Part shown: piece after piece, positions 38,112 through 44,571 of the stretch
Layout of the letters: each line of letters opens with the position of its first letter
Numbering within the stretch: the first letter of the stretch is position 1
Virus record (IMG/VR): IMGVR_UViG_3300020455_000008
Location: 20,946 to 84,945 of that record
Strand: one strand, 5' to 3'
Length of the DNA stretch: 64,000 bases
Origin: a virus
Notes under the pieces: generated by a model
The model's input: only the letters and a program-made list of their open reading frames with translations
Database searches by the model: none
What the model was told of the DNA's origin: nothing
Translations under genes and position numbers: made by a program

Positions 38112-38987
38112 ATGATGACATTAAGAAGGGGAGACAAGGGTAGTTTTGTATTGTTTCTGCAAGAGCGATTGAATTTTCATGGTTTTTACACGAGTCAGGG
38201 TGGAGAGTTTAATGTGGGAACGGAGCGTACGTTAAAGGAGTTCCAGGTGTTATGGAATTTGGAGGTGAATGGTATATGTGGGGATGTGGAGTGGGGTTGT
38301 TTGTTGCAGAATTTTGGTTGGAGTCGTGGTGGTCATTTTGAGCGTAAGCGATTACCTGAGTTATTATTGGAGCGAGTGGAGAAGGAGGGGGATGTGAGTG
38401 TGGAGTGTATGGGTGTATTGGGGGAGATGTTAGGATATTTGGGATGTGAGGAGCGTCCATTTGGTCGTAATCGTGGTAAGGAGGTATTGGAGTTGGTGCA
38501 GGGAACGTGTGTAACGGGTGAGCGTAGGTTATTGGGTAGTGAGTACAAGCGTCATTGTGGTTTTAGTAATCTGAAGTATTTCCCATTATGGAGTGTGATT
38601 GGATTGAGTACGATCTTTGCGAAGTATTTTGAGGCGGATGATTGGAGTGAAGCGCCATTTGGTGATTGGTTGGGAACAGTAGACCAGTTATTGATATGGG
38701 GGGAGGGGCATGGTGTGTTGCGTGTTGGAGATTTGGGGTATTTGCGTCCAGGGGAGATCTTTGTGATAGGGATGGTGGATGTGGATTATAGTGTGCGTGG
38801 TTATGATGGGGGTGCACGTCCGAGGGGTGGTCATTGTGGTTTAGTGTTATGGGATTGTGGAGATGGTACAGTGCAGACGGTGGAGTGTAATACAGCGAAT
38901 GGTGTACGAGTGAGGAGGAGAAAGAAGTCTCAGTTGTATGGTGTGATCAATTGGGAGGGTGCATTGGAGGGGTTGGGATATGAGTGA
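38112..38987 (+). CDS. Endolysin-like protein: peptidoglycan-binding domain plus CHAP/NlpC-like domain
   Basis: 291 residues. Residues 1-70 are a PG_binding_1 domain (LRRGDKGSFVLFLQERLNF, then TLKEFQVLWNLEVNGICGD). The C-terminal part resembles the CHAP/NlpC layout: LRPGEIFVIG, GGHCGLVLWDCGDG with the catalytic-type His, and VECNTANGVRVRRR. The position where a WC would carry the catalytic Cys reads LWSVIGLS, so activity is uncertain. The DNA is extremely C-poor on this strand, with Leu encoded mostly by TTG or TTA. Confidence 0.65.
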   Translation: MMTLRRGDKGSFVLFLQERLNFHGFYTSQGGEFNVGTERTLKEFQVLWNLEVNGICGDVEWGCLLQNFGWSRGGHFERKRLPELLLERVEKEGDVSVECMGVLGEMLGYLGCEERPFGRNRGKEVLELVQGTCVTGERRLLGSEYKRHCGFSNLKYFPLWSVIGLSTIFAKYFEADDWSEAPFGDWLGTVDQLLIWGEGHGVLRVGDLGYLRPGEIFVIGMVDVDYSVRGYDGGARPRGGHCGLVLWDCGDGTVQTVECNTANGVRVRRRKKSQLYGVINWEGALEGLGYE

Positions 38988-39345
38988 TTATATATATGAT
39001 CGTGAGTTATGTAGGGAGCGAGCGATTTGTTTGAAGTTGGGTGGTTTAACGATACGGGAGGTGATGTCCGTTTTAGCGGATGAGGGTTATATGAATAGAG
39101 ATACGGGTCGTGGTTATGGTTATGAGAGGGTGAGAGTATGGTGCAAGGGTATCTGTGACCAGCGTGGTTACCGTCATGTGCATTTACGTGGTATGAGTAT
39201 AGAGGAGCGTAAGTTACATGATGAGCGTCAGCATGAGATCCGATTGCAGCGTGTACGTGATTGGCGTGAGCGCAATATGGATCGAGTAAGGGAGTATGAC
39301 CGCTGGTACTATGAGAATTTTAGGCGTGTGTTTCGCAATTCTTAG
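38980..39345 (+). CDS. Hypothetical basic protein with a possible helix-turn-helix, 121 aa
   Basis: The ATG at 38980 overlaps the endolysin-like gene and has GGGGTTGGG upstream. The segment LKLGGLTIREVMSVLADEGYM looks like a helix-turn-helix. The C-terminus is rich in Arg and Glu (RLQRVRDWRERNMDRVREYD). It could regulate the adjoining genes or be a DNA-binding accessory; no family recognised. Confidence 0.6.
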   Translation: MSDYIYDRELCRERAICLKLGGLTIREVMSVLADEGYMNRDTGRGYGYERVRVWCKGICDQRGYRHVHLRGMSIEERKLHDERQHEIRLQRVRDWRERNMDRVREYDRWYYENFRRVFRNS

Positions 39346-39346
39346 T

Positions 39347-39360
39347 ACTTATTGAAAAGT
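39347..39360 (+). promoter_or_regulatory. Diverged copy of the TTGAAAACT element
   Basis: ACTTATTGAAAAGT followed by ATGAATAGGGGTGTG, between convergent genes. It keeps the TTATTGAAAA core and the TAGGGG tail. As a promoter it would run antisense to the minus-strand operon. Confidence 0.35.
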
Positions 39361-39379
39361 ATGAATAGGGGTGTGTGTA

Positions 39380-39730
39380 TTAGTTATATTTGAGTTCTTT
39401 AAATACGGCCAGTTGGAAGAGAACGTCAGCGACTTCTGCGTCTTCATCATTGTGGATGATGAGTTGCAGGTATGTGGGGTATTCTTTAGCCATGATATGT
39501 AGTGCTTGGTGTAGATCCTGTAGTGTGATGATATGTATTTTGTTGTCTTCTATTTCGTGAATGATGAGTGACCAGTCTTTATTGAGTTCGAGTAGGTTTT
39601 GTTCTTTTGGTATTTTGGTAGTGGCCCAGTATGAGATACCAGCTTCGATGGCAGTTTCTAGGACTTCAGCGATTCTGTAGTTGGGTATGGTGTATTGTAT
39701 ATGAACGGTGCATGATGTGTGTGTTGTCAT
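39380..39730 (-). CDS. Hypothetical protein, 116 aa
   Basis: Soluble, mixed alpha/beta (CTVHIQYTIPNYRIAEVLE, then LIHEIEDNKIHIITLQDLH). Shares its first base with the upstream neighbour's stop. Last of four genes in this minus-strand operon. No family recognised. Confidence 0.6.
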   Translation of the reverse strand: MTTHTSCTVHIQYTIPNYRIAEVLETAIEAGISYWATTKIPKEQNLLELNKDWSLIIHEIEDNKIHIITLQDLHQALHIMAKEYPTYLQLIIHNDEDAEVADVLFQLAVFKELKYN

Positions 39731-40029
39731 TAGTGTATGCCTTTAAGTATTTGGATATAGTCTTGTTGTGTTTGTGTGTGTATTTGTTTGATTTGTTTGA
39801 GTACGGACTGTTTTTTATTGAGATGTAGGGTAGTGGGTAGTTTATGTTTAACTCTTTGGGCGCGCCATCGGTAGATATTGCTATCTAGGACGAAGAGGGC
39901 GAGTTGGTGTAGGTATGTTCGGTTGCTAGCGTGTGTATACTCTTGTGAGAAGGTGTGCCATAGATCTCGATCTTCGTGTGTCGTGTATTGTAAGAGTTCT
40001 TGGTAGTATTGTGTTTGTGTGTGTGTCAT
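39730..40029 (-). CDS. Hypothetical helical protein, 99 aa
   Basis: Helical, rich in Gln, His and Tyr (QTQYYQELLQYTTHEDRDLW), with a basic C-terminus. The plus strand here is very G/T-rich, which gives Gln/His/Thr-rich coding on the minus strand. No family recognised. Confidence 0.55.
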   Translation of the reverse strand: MTHTQTQYYQELLQYTTHEDRDLWHTFSQEYTHASNRTYLHQLALFVLDSNIYRWRAQRVKHKLPTTLHLNKKQSVLKQIKQIHTQTQQDYIQILKGIH

Positions 40030-40054
40030 GTTGTATATCCGTTAATAATGTCTT

Positions 40055-40408
40055 TTAGAGATACTGTAAGAGTTTAGCTCCGATTTCATGTGGGATGAGA
40101 TCACAGGGCATAACGGTCATTGTTTCTTTGTGTGAGTGTGCTAGGTCATCGAGCCAACAGTTGTCTTCGATATACAGGGCACGATCGACAAAGAGGTGAA
40201 CATCTACGCTGGTAAAGGATGTGGGGTAGAAGAAGAAGCTAATCTCTGTTCTTTCGTCATCTTTGTATGCAGTGATTCTGAGAGCTGGATCACTTGAGTC
40301 TCCTTGGATCTCAGTATTGATTTTTCCTGTGTAGTGTTGATTGAGGTATTCTACAACTTCTTGTAGGAAGAGGTATTGCCCACTTTTCATATGATCTAGT
40401 AAGTTCAT
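40055..40408 (-). CDS. Hypothetical protein, 117 aa
   Basis: Begins MNLLDHMKSGQYLFLQEVVE and continues beta-rich (RTEISFFFYPTSFTSVDVHLF). Overlaps the upstream gene by four bases. No family recognised. Confidence 0.6.
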   Translation of the reverse strand: MNLLDHMKSGQYLFLQEVVEYLNQHYTGKINTEIQGDSSDPALRITAYKDDERTEISFFFYPTSFTSVDVHLFVDRALYIEDNCWLDDLAHSHKETMTVMPCDLIPHEIGAKLLQYL

Positions 40409-40728
40409 TGTGCTTCATCCTTATTTGGGAAGTCGAAGCAGAGTGTAGACTTCGTGGGTGTATGTGTCATGGTGGTTGCCCCGTAGGGGTGGTTAGCGAG
40501 TCCAGAGATAGTTATGCCAGCCACAGTGGAGTTATATTTTGAGTTCCTTCTGCATTTGATTTCGATGGTAGTATCGTTGACTTCAGATATTTTGACTTTC
40601 ATTGCATTGGCGAGTGGTGTGATTGCTTCGACTAGGTGACCTTTAACGATAGTGGGATAGATCTCGTTAGGTGTTAAGCCTTGATCGATTAACTCATGTG
40701 CAGTGTGTAATAGGTGAGCGTATGACAT
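40405..40728 (-). CDS. Hypothetical protein, 107 aa, first gene of its operon
   Basis: Preceded by AAGGAGA and by a well-spaced promoter at 40779-40807. A helical N-terminus is followed by a small beta-domain (VKISEVNDTTIEIKCRRNS). No family recognised. Confidence 0.6.
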   Translation of the reverse strand: MSYAHLLHTAHELIDQGLTPNEIYPTIVKGHLVEAITPLANAMKVKISEVNDTTIEIKCRRNSKYNSTVAGITISGLANHPYGATTMTHTPTKSTLCFDFPNKDEAQ

Positions 40729-40778
40729 TGTGTTCTCCTTAGAGAGTGTTTAGTAAAAAAGCACTAAGCTTGATACAA

Positions 40779-40807
40779 GATATACCCCACTATTTAAGGT
40801 AGGTCAA
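40779..40807 (-). promoter_or_regulatory. Sigma-70-like promoter for the minus-strand operon 40728-39380
   Basis: On the minus strand TTGACC (40802-40807), a 17-base spacer ending AATAGTGGGG, and TATATC (40779-40784). The GGGGTAT junction matches the promoter at 23884-23917. It lies 50 bases ahead of the first start codon. Confidence 0.65.
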
Positions 40808-40837
40808 TAGGGAAAAATAAAAATATTTTATATTGGC

Positions 40838-41329
40838 TTAATCCTGTTCCATTTCTTCAAAGCATTTCTCTTGGTTGAAGTATAAAATATCTGTGTATAT
40901 ATCGATGATATGTTGTGCATAGTTGTACTCTGATCGACCTTGTTTGCATTTCCCTTTAAGCCCTCTGTTGTACTGGGCAAGTGCTTTGCATTTCTTTTGG
41001 TTATTAAGGTCTAGGAATTTCTTGAGTGCCGTTATCCCTGCTTTAGTATAGTTGCACTCACCTTCTTTTGGGCAGTGGTATTGAGGTAGAACACCTAATG
41101 GGCCTTTTGCGCCTTTATGGCTTGTGATATTCTCGAATCGAGTCTCATCATATGCGACTGAGATGGCGAGTATGGGGTCTACCTTTTGTTTGATGGCTTC
41201 CTTAGCAACTTCTTGGCAGATTGCCATTCGTTTTGGGATAGTCTTAGAGATTTTCTTTTGGTAGCTGATCGAAGCATTAGGTGACATGATATTCATCATA
41301 ATGATCCAGCATAGGTTTGTTACGTTCAT
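40838..41329 (-). CDS. Lysozyme/transglycosylase-like secreted protein, 163 aa
   Basis: Residues 1-23 could be a signal or signal-anchor segment (NLCWIIMMNIM). The domain that follows reads like an SLT/lysozyme fold: VAKEAIKQKVDPILAISVAY, then DETRFENITSHKGAKGPLGV with the likely catalytic Glu, and ALAQYNRGLKGKC. It would cleave glycan strands at lysis or during entry. It is coupled to RusA by a four-base overlap. Confidence 0.7.
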   Translation of the reverse strand: MNVTNLCWIIMMNIMSPNASISYQKKISKTIPKRMAICQEVAKEAIKQKVDPILAISVAYDETRFENITSHKGAKGPLGVLPQYHCPKEGECNYTKAGITALKKFLDLNNQKKCKALAQYNRGLKGKCKQGRSEYNYAQHIIDIYTDILYFNQEKCFEEMEQD

Positions 41330-41718
41330 TGTGCTTCCTTTATTGTGACCTCAGTCCTTGGTTGGTTACTACGCTCTGCATAGTATTTGTATGCGTGAAT
41401 GGTGCATACCTGAGCGTCATCTTTGAGTGTTTTATTAAGTGCGTCTAGTACGGCCTTGATGATATTGTCAAGGTCGGGTCTTTTAGTATGTTTGATGAGT
41501 CCATCGGGGTATTTCTTAGGCATAAGTCTTTGTGGTCTTGGGAAGACAGCAAGTAATGTGACTTCTATAGGGCCTTGTATGTCTTGTTCTTTAATGAGTG
41601 CCTTGAGTGCGTTTTCGTAGTCCTTTGTTCTTTTGGGTGTGTATGCTCTACCGTTACCGAATCTTGGTCTGCCTTTGGGTACAGGGGTGCCCATTAAGGT
41701 GATGGTAATAGGGTTCAT
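41326..41718 (-). CDS. rusA: RusA-like Holliday junction resolvase
   Basis: 130 residues. MGTPVPKGRPRFGNGRAYTP, KRPDLDNIIKAVLDALN with the paired acidic residues, and KDDAQVCTIHAYK are the classical RusA signature. RusA dimers cut four-way junctions symmetrically, here probably resolving recombination intermediates before packaging. It overlaps neighbouring genes by four bases on both sides. Confidence 0.92.
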   Translation of the reverse strand: MNPITITLMGTPVPKGRPRFGNGRAYTPKRTKDYENALKALIKEQDIQGPIEVTLLAVFPRPQRLMPKKYPDGLIKHTKRPDLDNIIKAVLDALNKTLKDDAQVCTIHAYKYYAERSNQPRTEVTIKEAQ

Positions 41719-41936
41719 TCATTTTCCCACTTACGTACACCCCAGTATTGTCCACCATTGGCTCTATCATCATCTAGGTAAACGATGGAATATCCGTTAG
41801 TGTTGAGGTAGGCGGTTGCAGCGTGGAAACAGTCAAAGTGTGCAAGTTGGTCTTTGTTTTCAGTATCGGGGTTATAAAGGGTAACCCATGTATATGGTCG
41901 GTCGGGTCTTGTGTCTTCAATAACTATTTCTTTCAT
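41715..41936 (-). CDS. Hypothetical protein, 73 aa
   Basis: Acidic, aromatic, beta-prone (TWVTLYNPDTENKDQLAHF, then YSIVYLDDDRANGGQYWG). Coupled to RusA by overlap. No family recognised. Confidence 0.6.
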   Translation of the reverse strand: MKEIVIEDTRPDRPYTWVTLYNPDTENKDQLAHFDCFHAATAYLNTNGYSIVYLDDDRANGGQYWGVRKWENE

Positions 41937-42121
41937 AGTTTGACTCGCTTTCTGACCATGTATAACTTTTGCTGTGGACCACCTTTTTTGATCATAATTT
42001 GTTTATTTGTTTTGGAGAACTGGGTGCCGTAGCCACGTTCGAGCCAAAGTTGGATTTCTTTTTTAGCTTCCATGTAGTTGGGGGTAATCAAAATGATCTC
42101 CCAAGGGTTTGACTTTTTCAT
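41933..42121 (-). CDS. Hypothetical basic protein, 62 aa
   Basis: First gene of the RusA operon, with GAAAGGAAA ahead of the start. Basic C-terminus (KKGGPQQKLYMVRKRVKL). No family recognised. Confidence 0.6.
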   Translation of the reverse strand: MKKSNPWEIILITPNYMEAKKEIQLWLERGYGTQFSKTNKQIMIKKGGPQQKLYMVRKRVKL

Positions 42122-42157
42122 TTTTTTCCTTTCTGTGTGCGTACACTTATGGAAATG

Positions 42158-42186
42158 TCTATAGCACTCATGTTGAATCTCTTCAA
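42158..42186 (-). promoter_or_regulatory. Minus-strand promoter of the RusA operon
   Basis: On the minus strand TTGAAG (42181-42186), a 17-base spacer, and TATAGA (42158-42163), 37 bases ahead of the first start codon. GTTGAA and TTCAAC repeats around 42172-42199 form dyads between this promoter and the divergent one. Confidence 0.5.
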
Positions 42187-42192
42187 GATTTA

Positions 42193-42221
42193 TTTCAACA
42201 TACCAACGTGTGGGTTATAAT
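42193..42221 (+). promoter_or_regulatory. Plus-strand promoter ahead of the 42.2-43.6 kb genes
   Basis: A perfect TATAAT -10 (42216-42221) with TTTCAA 17 bases upstream (42193-42198), 36 bases ahead of the first start codon, which has TTGGAGG. Divergent from the RusA-operon promoter. Confidence 0.6.
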
Positions 42222-42257
42222 ATGTTAGATACTCACTAATACTTTTGGAGGTACGTA

Positions 42258-42518
42258 ATGAACGTCAATATGGACATGGTTTTTAAGGTGATGAGCGTAG
42301 GTTTGATTCCAGCTATGTTATGGGTCAACTCGCAGTCTGTAGATATTGCTTTGTTGAAGCGAGAGCTTGAGTCGAACAAGACTCGATTAGACAAGGTAGA
42401 AGCGCAACAATCTAAGATTTTACAGGGAGTCACAGATAATCAAATTGCTCTTAAAAGCATGACAGTGACTATGAACTTTATGAAAGATATTTTAACGGAT
42501 ATTAAAAATGCTAGGTAA
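42258..42518 (+). CDS. Membrane-anchored coiled-coil protein, 86 aa (lysis candidate)
   Basis: An N-terminal hydrophobic segment (VFKVMSVGLIPAMLWV) is followed by a coiled coil (DIALLKRELESNKTRLDKVE). Topology and the coupled second membrane gene recall spanin or holin-accessory pairs, but there is no defining motif. It has its own promoter. Confidence 0.55.
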   Translation: MNVNMDMVFKVMSVGLIPAMLWVNSQSVDIALLKRELESNKTRLDKVEAQQSKILQGVTDNQIALKSMTVTMNFMKDILTDIKNAR

Positions 42519-42837
42519 CTTTTGGCGAGGTGTGGCATTGGTTGTTTTTTGGGTATTATGTGCTTTTGTGTATCAGTCTTTGTTACATACAGACGATTAC
42601 CAAAAGTCAGCCGCTAGTACAATGGATACCGCCCCTATGAAATCTGCTAAACGTGTTGTAAGGCGTAAGCGTAAGTTAAAGCGTAAACGTAAAACTAAGA
42701 AGCCGTATTTACTTGAAGTTAGAGTAAGGGACGCTAACCCTGTTGACATTCATCAAATGGAACAACAGTTAAATCAGATGAGTATAGATGTGATTGACCT
42801 AAAGGTTAGTCAGGGGATTCCCAATGGATATAAATGA
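42508..42837 (+). CDS. Membrane protein with very basic region, 109 aa
   Basis: A membrane helix at about 8-25 (VALVVFWVLCAFVYQSLL) is followed by a Lys/Arg-rich stretch (KRVVRRKRKLKRKRKTKK) and a soluble end. Overlaps the upstream gene by 11 bases and MazG by 14. It could pair with the upstream protein in lysis or contact nucleic acid or phospholipid. Unassigned. Confidence 0.55.
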   Translation: MLGNFWRGVALVVFWVLCAFVYQSLLHTDDYQKSAASTMDTAPMKSAKRVVRRKRKLKRKRKTKKPYLLEVRVRDANPVDIHQMEQQLNQMSIDVIDLKVSQGIPNGYK

Positions 42838-43150
42838 GTATCAAAATAAAGCAAGAGAGACCGCCTTGTACCCTACAGAGCATGGGCTTACCTACTGTAC
42901 TTTAGGTTTAGCGGGTGAAGCGGGTGAAGTTGCGGATAAGATTAAGAAGATTATTCGTGATAAGAACTGTGTGGTGAGTGAAGAAGACCGCATGGAACTA
43001 GCAAAAGAATTAGGTGATGTATTTTGGTATTTAGCAAATCTCTCCTTTGAGCTAAACTTAGCTCTCGATTTTGTGGCTAATAAGAATATCGAGAAGCTAA
43101 TGAGCCGCAAAGAACGTGGTGTAATTTCGGGTGAAGGAGATAATAGATAA
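42824..43150 (+). CDS. mazG: MazG-like nucleotide pyrophosphohydrolase
   Basis: 108 residues. GLAGEAGEVADKIKK and ELAKELGDVFWYLA form the ExxE...ExxD metal site of the MazG family. It would hydrolyse NTPs or dNTPs, possibly (p)ppGpp, to their monophosphates, recycling nucleotides or altering host stress signalling. Common in phages of aquatic bacteria. Confidence 0.88.
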   Translation: MDINEYQNKARETALYPTEHGLTYCTLGLAGEAGEVADKIKKIIRDKNCVVSEEDRMELAKELGDVFWYLANLSFELNLALDFVANKNIEKLMSRKERGVISGEGDNR

Positions 43151-43317
43151 TGCCAGTGTATAAAGTAAAAGGTGGGTATCGTTGGGGTAAGACAGGGAAG
43201 GTTTACAAAACCAAAGCCGAAGCAGAACGTCAGGGTCGCGCTGTGAGGACTTCTATGTCTTATAAGGGTTCTAGTAAGGGGAAAAAGGGTAAAGGCACTA
43301 AGAAGGGGAAATACTGA
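43150..43317 (+). CDS. Small basic phage protein, 55 aa
   Basis: Start overlaps the MazG stop (TAATG), and the stop overlaps the next start (TGATG). The product begins MPVYKVKGGYRWGKTGKVY and ends in a Gly/Lys-rich tail. I recognise this short KVKGGYRWG-type pattern from many phages; function unknown. Confidence 0.7.
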   Translation: MPVYKVKGGYRWGKTGKVYKTKAEAERQGRAVRTSMSYKGSSKGKKGKGTKKGKY

Positions 43318-43643
43318 TGTATGTAGAAAAGAAAAGGGCGGATGGAATAAAGGTAACTCATGCGGGTGGTGAAATTGCAATCACAGACAAAGAGTTAGAT
43401 CTTAGTGTTGCATTGCCTTCAATGGGTAAGCCCTTTTCAGAAGACCAACTAAAGGCAATTGAGGATCGTTTAGAGAGTCACGATGACTTTGTGAAGCCTA
43501 TGATGGCTGTGACTAGAGTTGACGGGGTTTTTGCTAGGTTAGACTTGGGCGGCTACTTCTCTCCTTGGGTTGTTGGAGAAGAGCTTGAGGATGTCATGGA
43601 GCAGTTAGATGACATTTATGGAGTCTATGATGACTACTTATGA
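43317..43643 (+). CDS. Hypothetical protein, 108 aa
   Basis: Coupled to the small basic gene. Mixed alpha/beta, acidic C-terminus (GEELEDVMEQLDDIYGVYDD). Its end overlaps the 3' end of the convergent DUF3310 gene by ten bases. No family recognised. Confidence 0.65.
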   Translation: MYVEKKRADGIKVTHAGGEIAITDKELDLSVALPSMGKPFSEDQLKAIEDRLESHDDFVKPMMAVTRVDGVFARLDLGGYFSPWVVGEELEDVMEQLDDIYGVYDDYL

Positions 43644-43987
43644 GATTCTAGACTTACAATTTGACTCTGAAGATAGAAAATTGCTTTACGGAGGTCTTCA
43701 ATCTCCGTTTCGGGATTTTTCCTTCCAGCTCGGCAAATGTATTTTAGTGCGTTTCCCATTGCGAAGTTTAGTTCCCAAGCTCTTATCACATTGATTGCTT
43801 CATACACGCCTGGACGATAATGATCGGGATGGCTGATCAGATCGTTTCTGACTGCCAACTCATCGACTTCCATCCTTGGTTTACCCAAGCCTTGAGAATC
43901 ATCCTCTTGAGCGTCAAAAGTTTTTGAAAACTTTTTATAGGTGGGGTCTTCGCTATCTAGTTCTCTTATAAAGTCTTGTTTTGTCAT
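43634..43987 (-). CDS. DUF3310-family protein
   Basis: 117 residues. The C-terminal half holds the family pattern SHPDHYRPGVYEAINVIRAW, then GNALKYICRAGRKNPETEIEDLRKAIFYL. Such proteins are often annotated as nucleotide-kinase-like in phages, but activity is unproven. The first 38 residues are not part of the domain and cross a copy of the AGTTTTTGAAAACT dyad; Met39 is an alternative start. It is the only minus-strand gene between two plus-strand blocks. Confidence 0.75.
   Translation of the reverse strand: MTKQDFIRELDSEDPTYKKFSKTFDAQEDDSQGLGKPRMEVDELAVRNDLISHPDHYRPGVYEAINVIRAWELNFAMGNALKYICRAGRKNPETEIEDLRKAIFYLQSQIVSLESHK
43919..43932 (+). promoter_or_regulatory. Copy of the AGTTTTTGAAAACT dyad inside the DUF3310 gene
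   Basis: A perfect copy followed by TTTTATAGGTGGGG. It falls in the non-conserved N-terminal codons of the DUF3310 protein, reading antisense to it. Confidence 0.35.
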
Positions 43988-44030
43988 AACGGAATTCGTT
44001 CCTTTTTGGGTGTCTGCCTTATATAGTATA

Positions 44031-44058
44031 TATATATAAGACTAAGTATATATATAAG
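44031..44058 (+). promoter_or_regulatory. Promoter of the packaging/structural operon with twin TATATAAG boxes
   Basis: TATATAAG at 44033-44040 and again at 44051-44058, about 16 bases ahead of the first gene of the late operon. The same boxes precede the amidase and the 16.5-kb gene. Candidate late promoter. Confidence 0.55.
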
Positions 44059-44074
44059 ATCAAGGGTAACTATC

Positions 44075-44566
44075 ATGGCTAGAAAACCAAGTAAGTCTAA
44101 GTCTAAAACTAAAGTACCTAAGAAATACACTGCTGGACTCTCCGATGAGGATAAGAAGAAAAGAGAAGCACAGATCCGTAGAAGAGCTAAGGCTTCACGT
44201 AGTGGAAAACCTAACTACGGGCCAATGGCAGGTGATAAAGCTGCGAAGACCAAGCCTTCAAAGTACACTCAGCAAGCGAAGCGCAGTGGTTTGAAGAAGA
44301 AGATTGAAGAAAATATGAATGGTAAAGGGAAGGAAGCTTACATAAAAGCCGTATCTAAGGCTACTGGTTATCCTTTACCTATTCTTAGAGAGGTACATGA
44401 GAGAGGGGCTAGAGCTTTTGCTACGGGTAGAAGACCAGGTGCTTCTCAATCAGCTTGGAGTCGTGCGAGAGTTCTTAGTTTTGTCCAAGGTGGCAAGACC
44501 TCTAAGACAGCCGACAAAGAGCTTTATAAAAAAGCTAAAGAGCAGATGAAAAAACGAAAGAAGTAG
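44075..44566 (+). CDS. Basic phage protein with DUF5824-like domain, 163 aa
   Basis: A Lys/Ser-rich N-terminus, then helical regions, and a C-terminal pattern YIKAVSKATGYPLPILREV, ARAFATGRRPGASQSAWSRA and GGKTSKTADKELYKKAK. I recall that pattern from many phages, often beside terminase genes, as a domain of unknown function. Possibly DNA-binding and packaging-linked. First gene of the late operon. Confidence 0.7.
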   Translation: MARKPSKSKSKTKVPKKYTAGLSDEDKKKREAQIRRRAKASRSGKPNYGPMAGDKAAKTKPSKYTQQAKRSGLKKKIEENMNGKGKEAYIKAVSKATGYPLPILREVHERGARAFATGRRPGASQSAWSRARVLSFVQGGKTSKTADKELYKKAKEQMKKRKK

Positions 44567-44571
44567 TCACA

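Noticed and set aside
38209-38817. Several minus-strand frames of 70-84 codons rich in Pro, His, Asn and Ser
   Set aside because: They are shadows of the C-poor endolysin-like gene; the lack of C on the plus strand removes stop codons from the opposite strand.
42892-43380. 162-codon minus-strand frame opposite mazG and the small basic gene
   Set aside because: The plus strand carries the recognisable MazG motifs and coupled starts; the minus frame has no ribosome site or domain.
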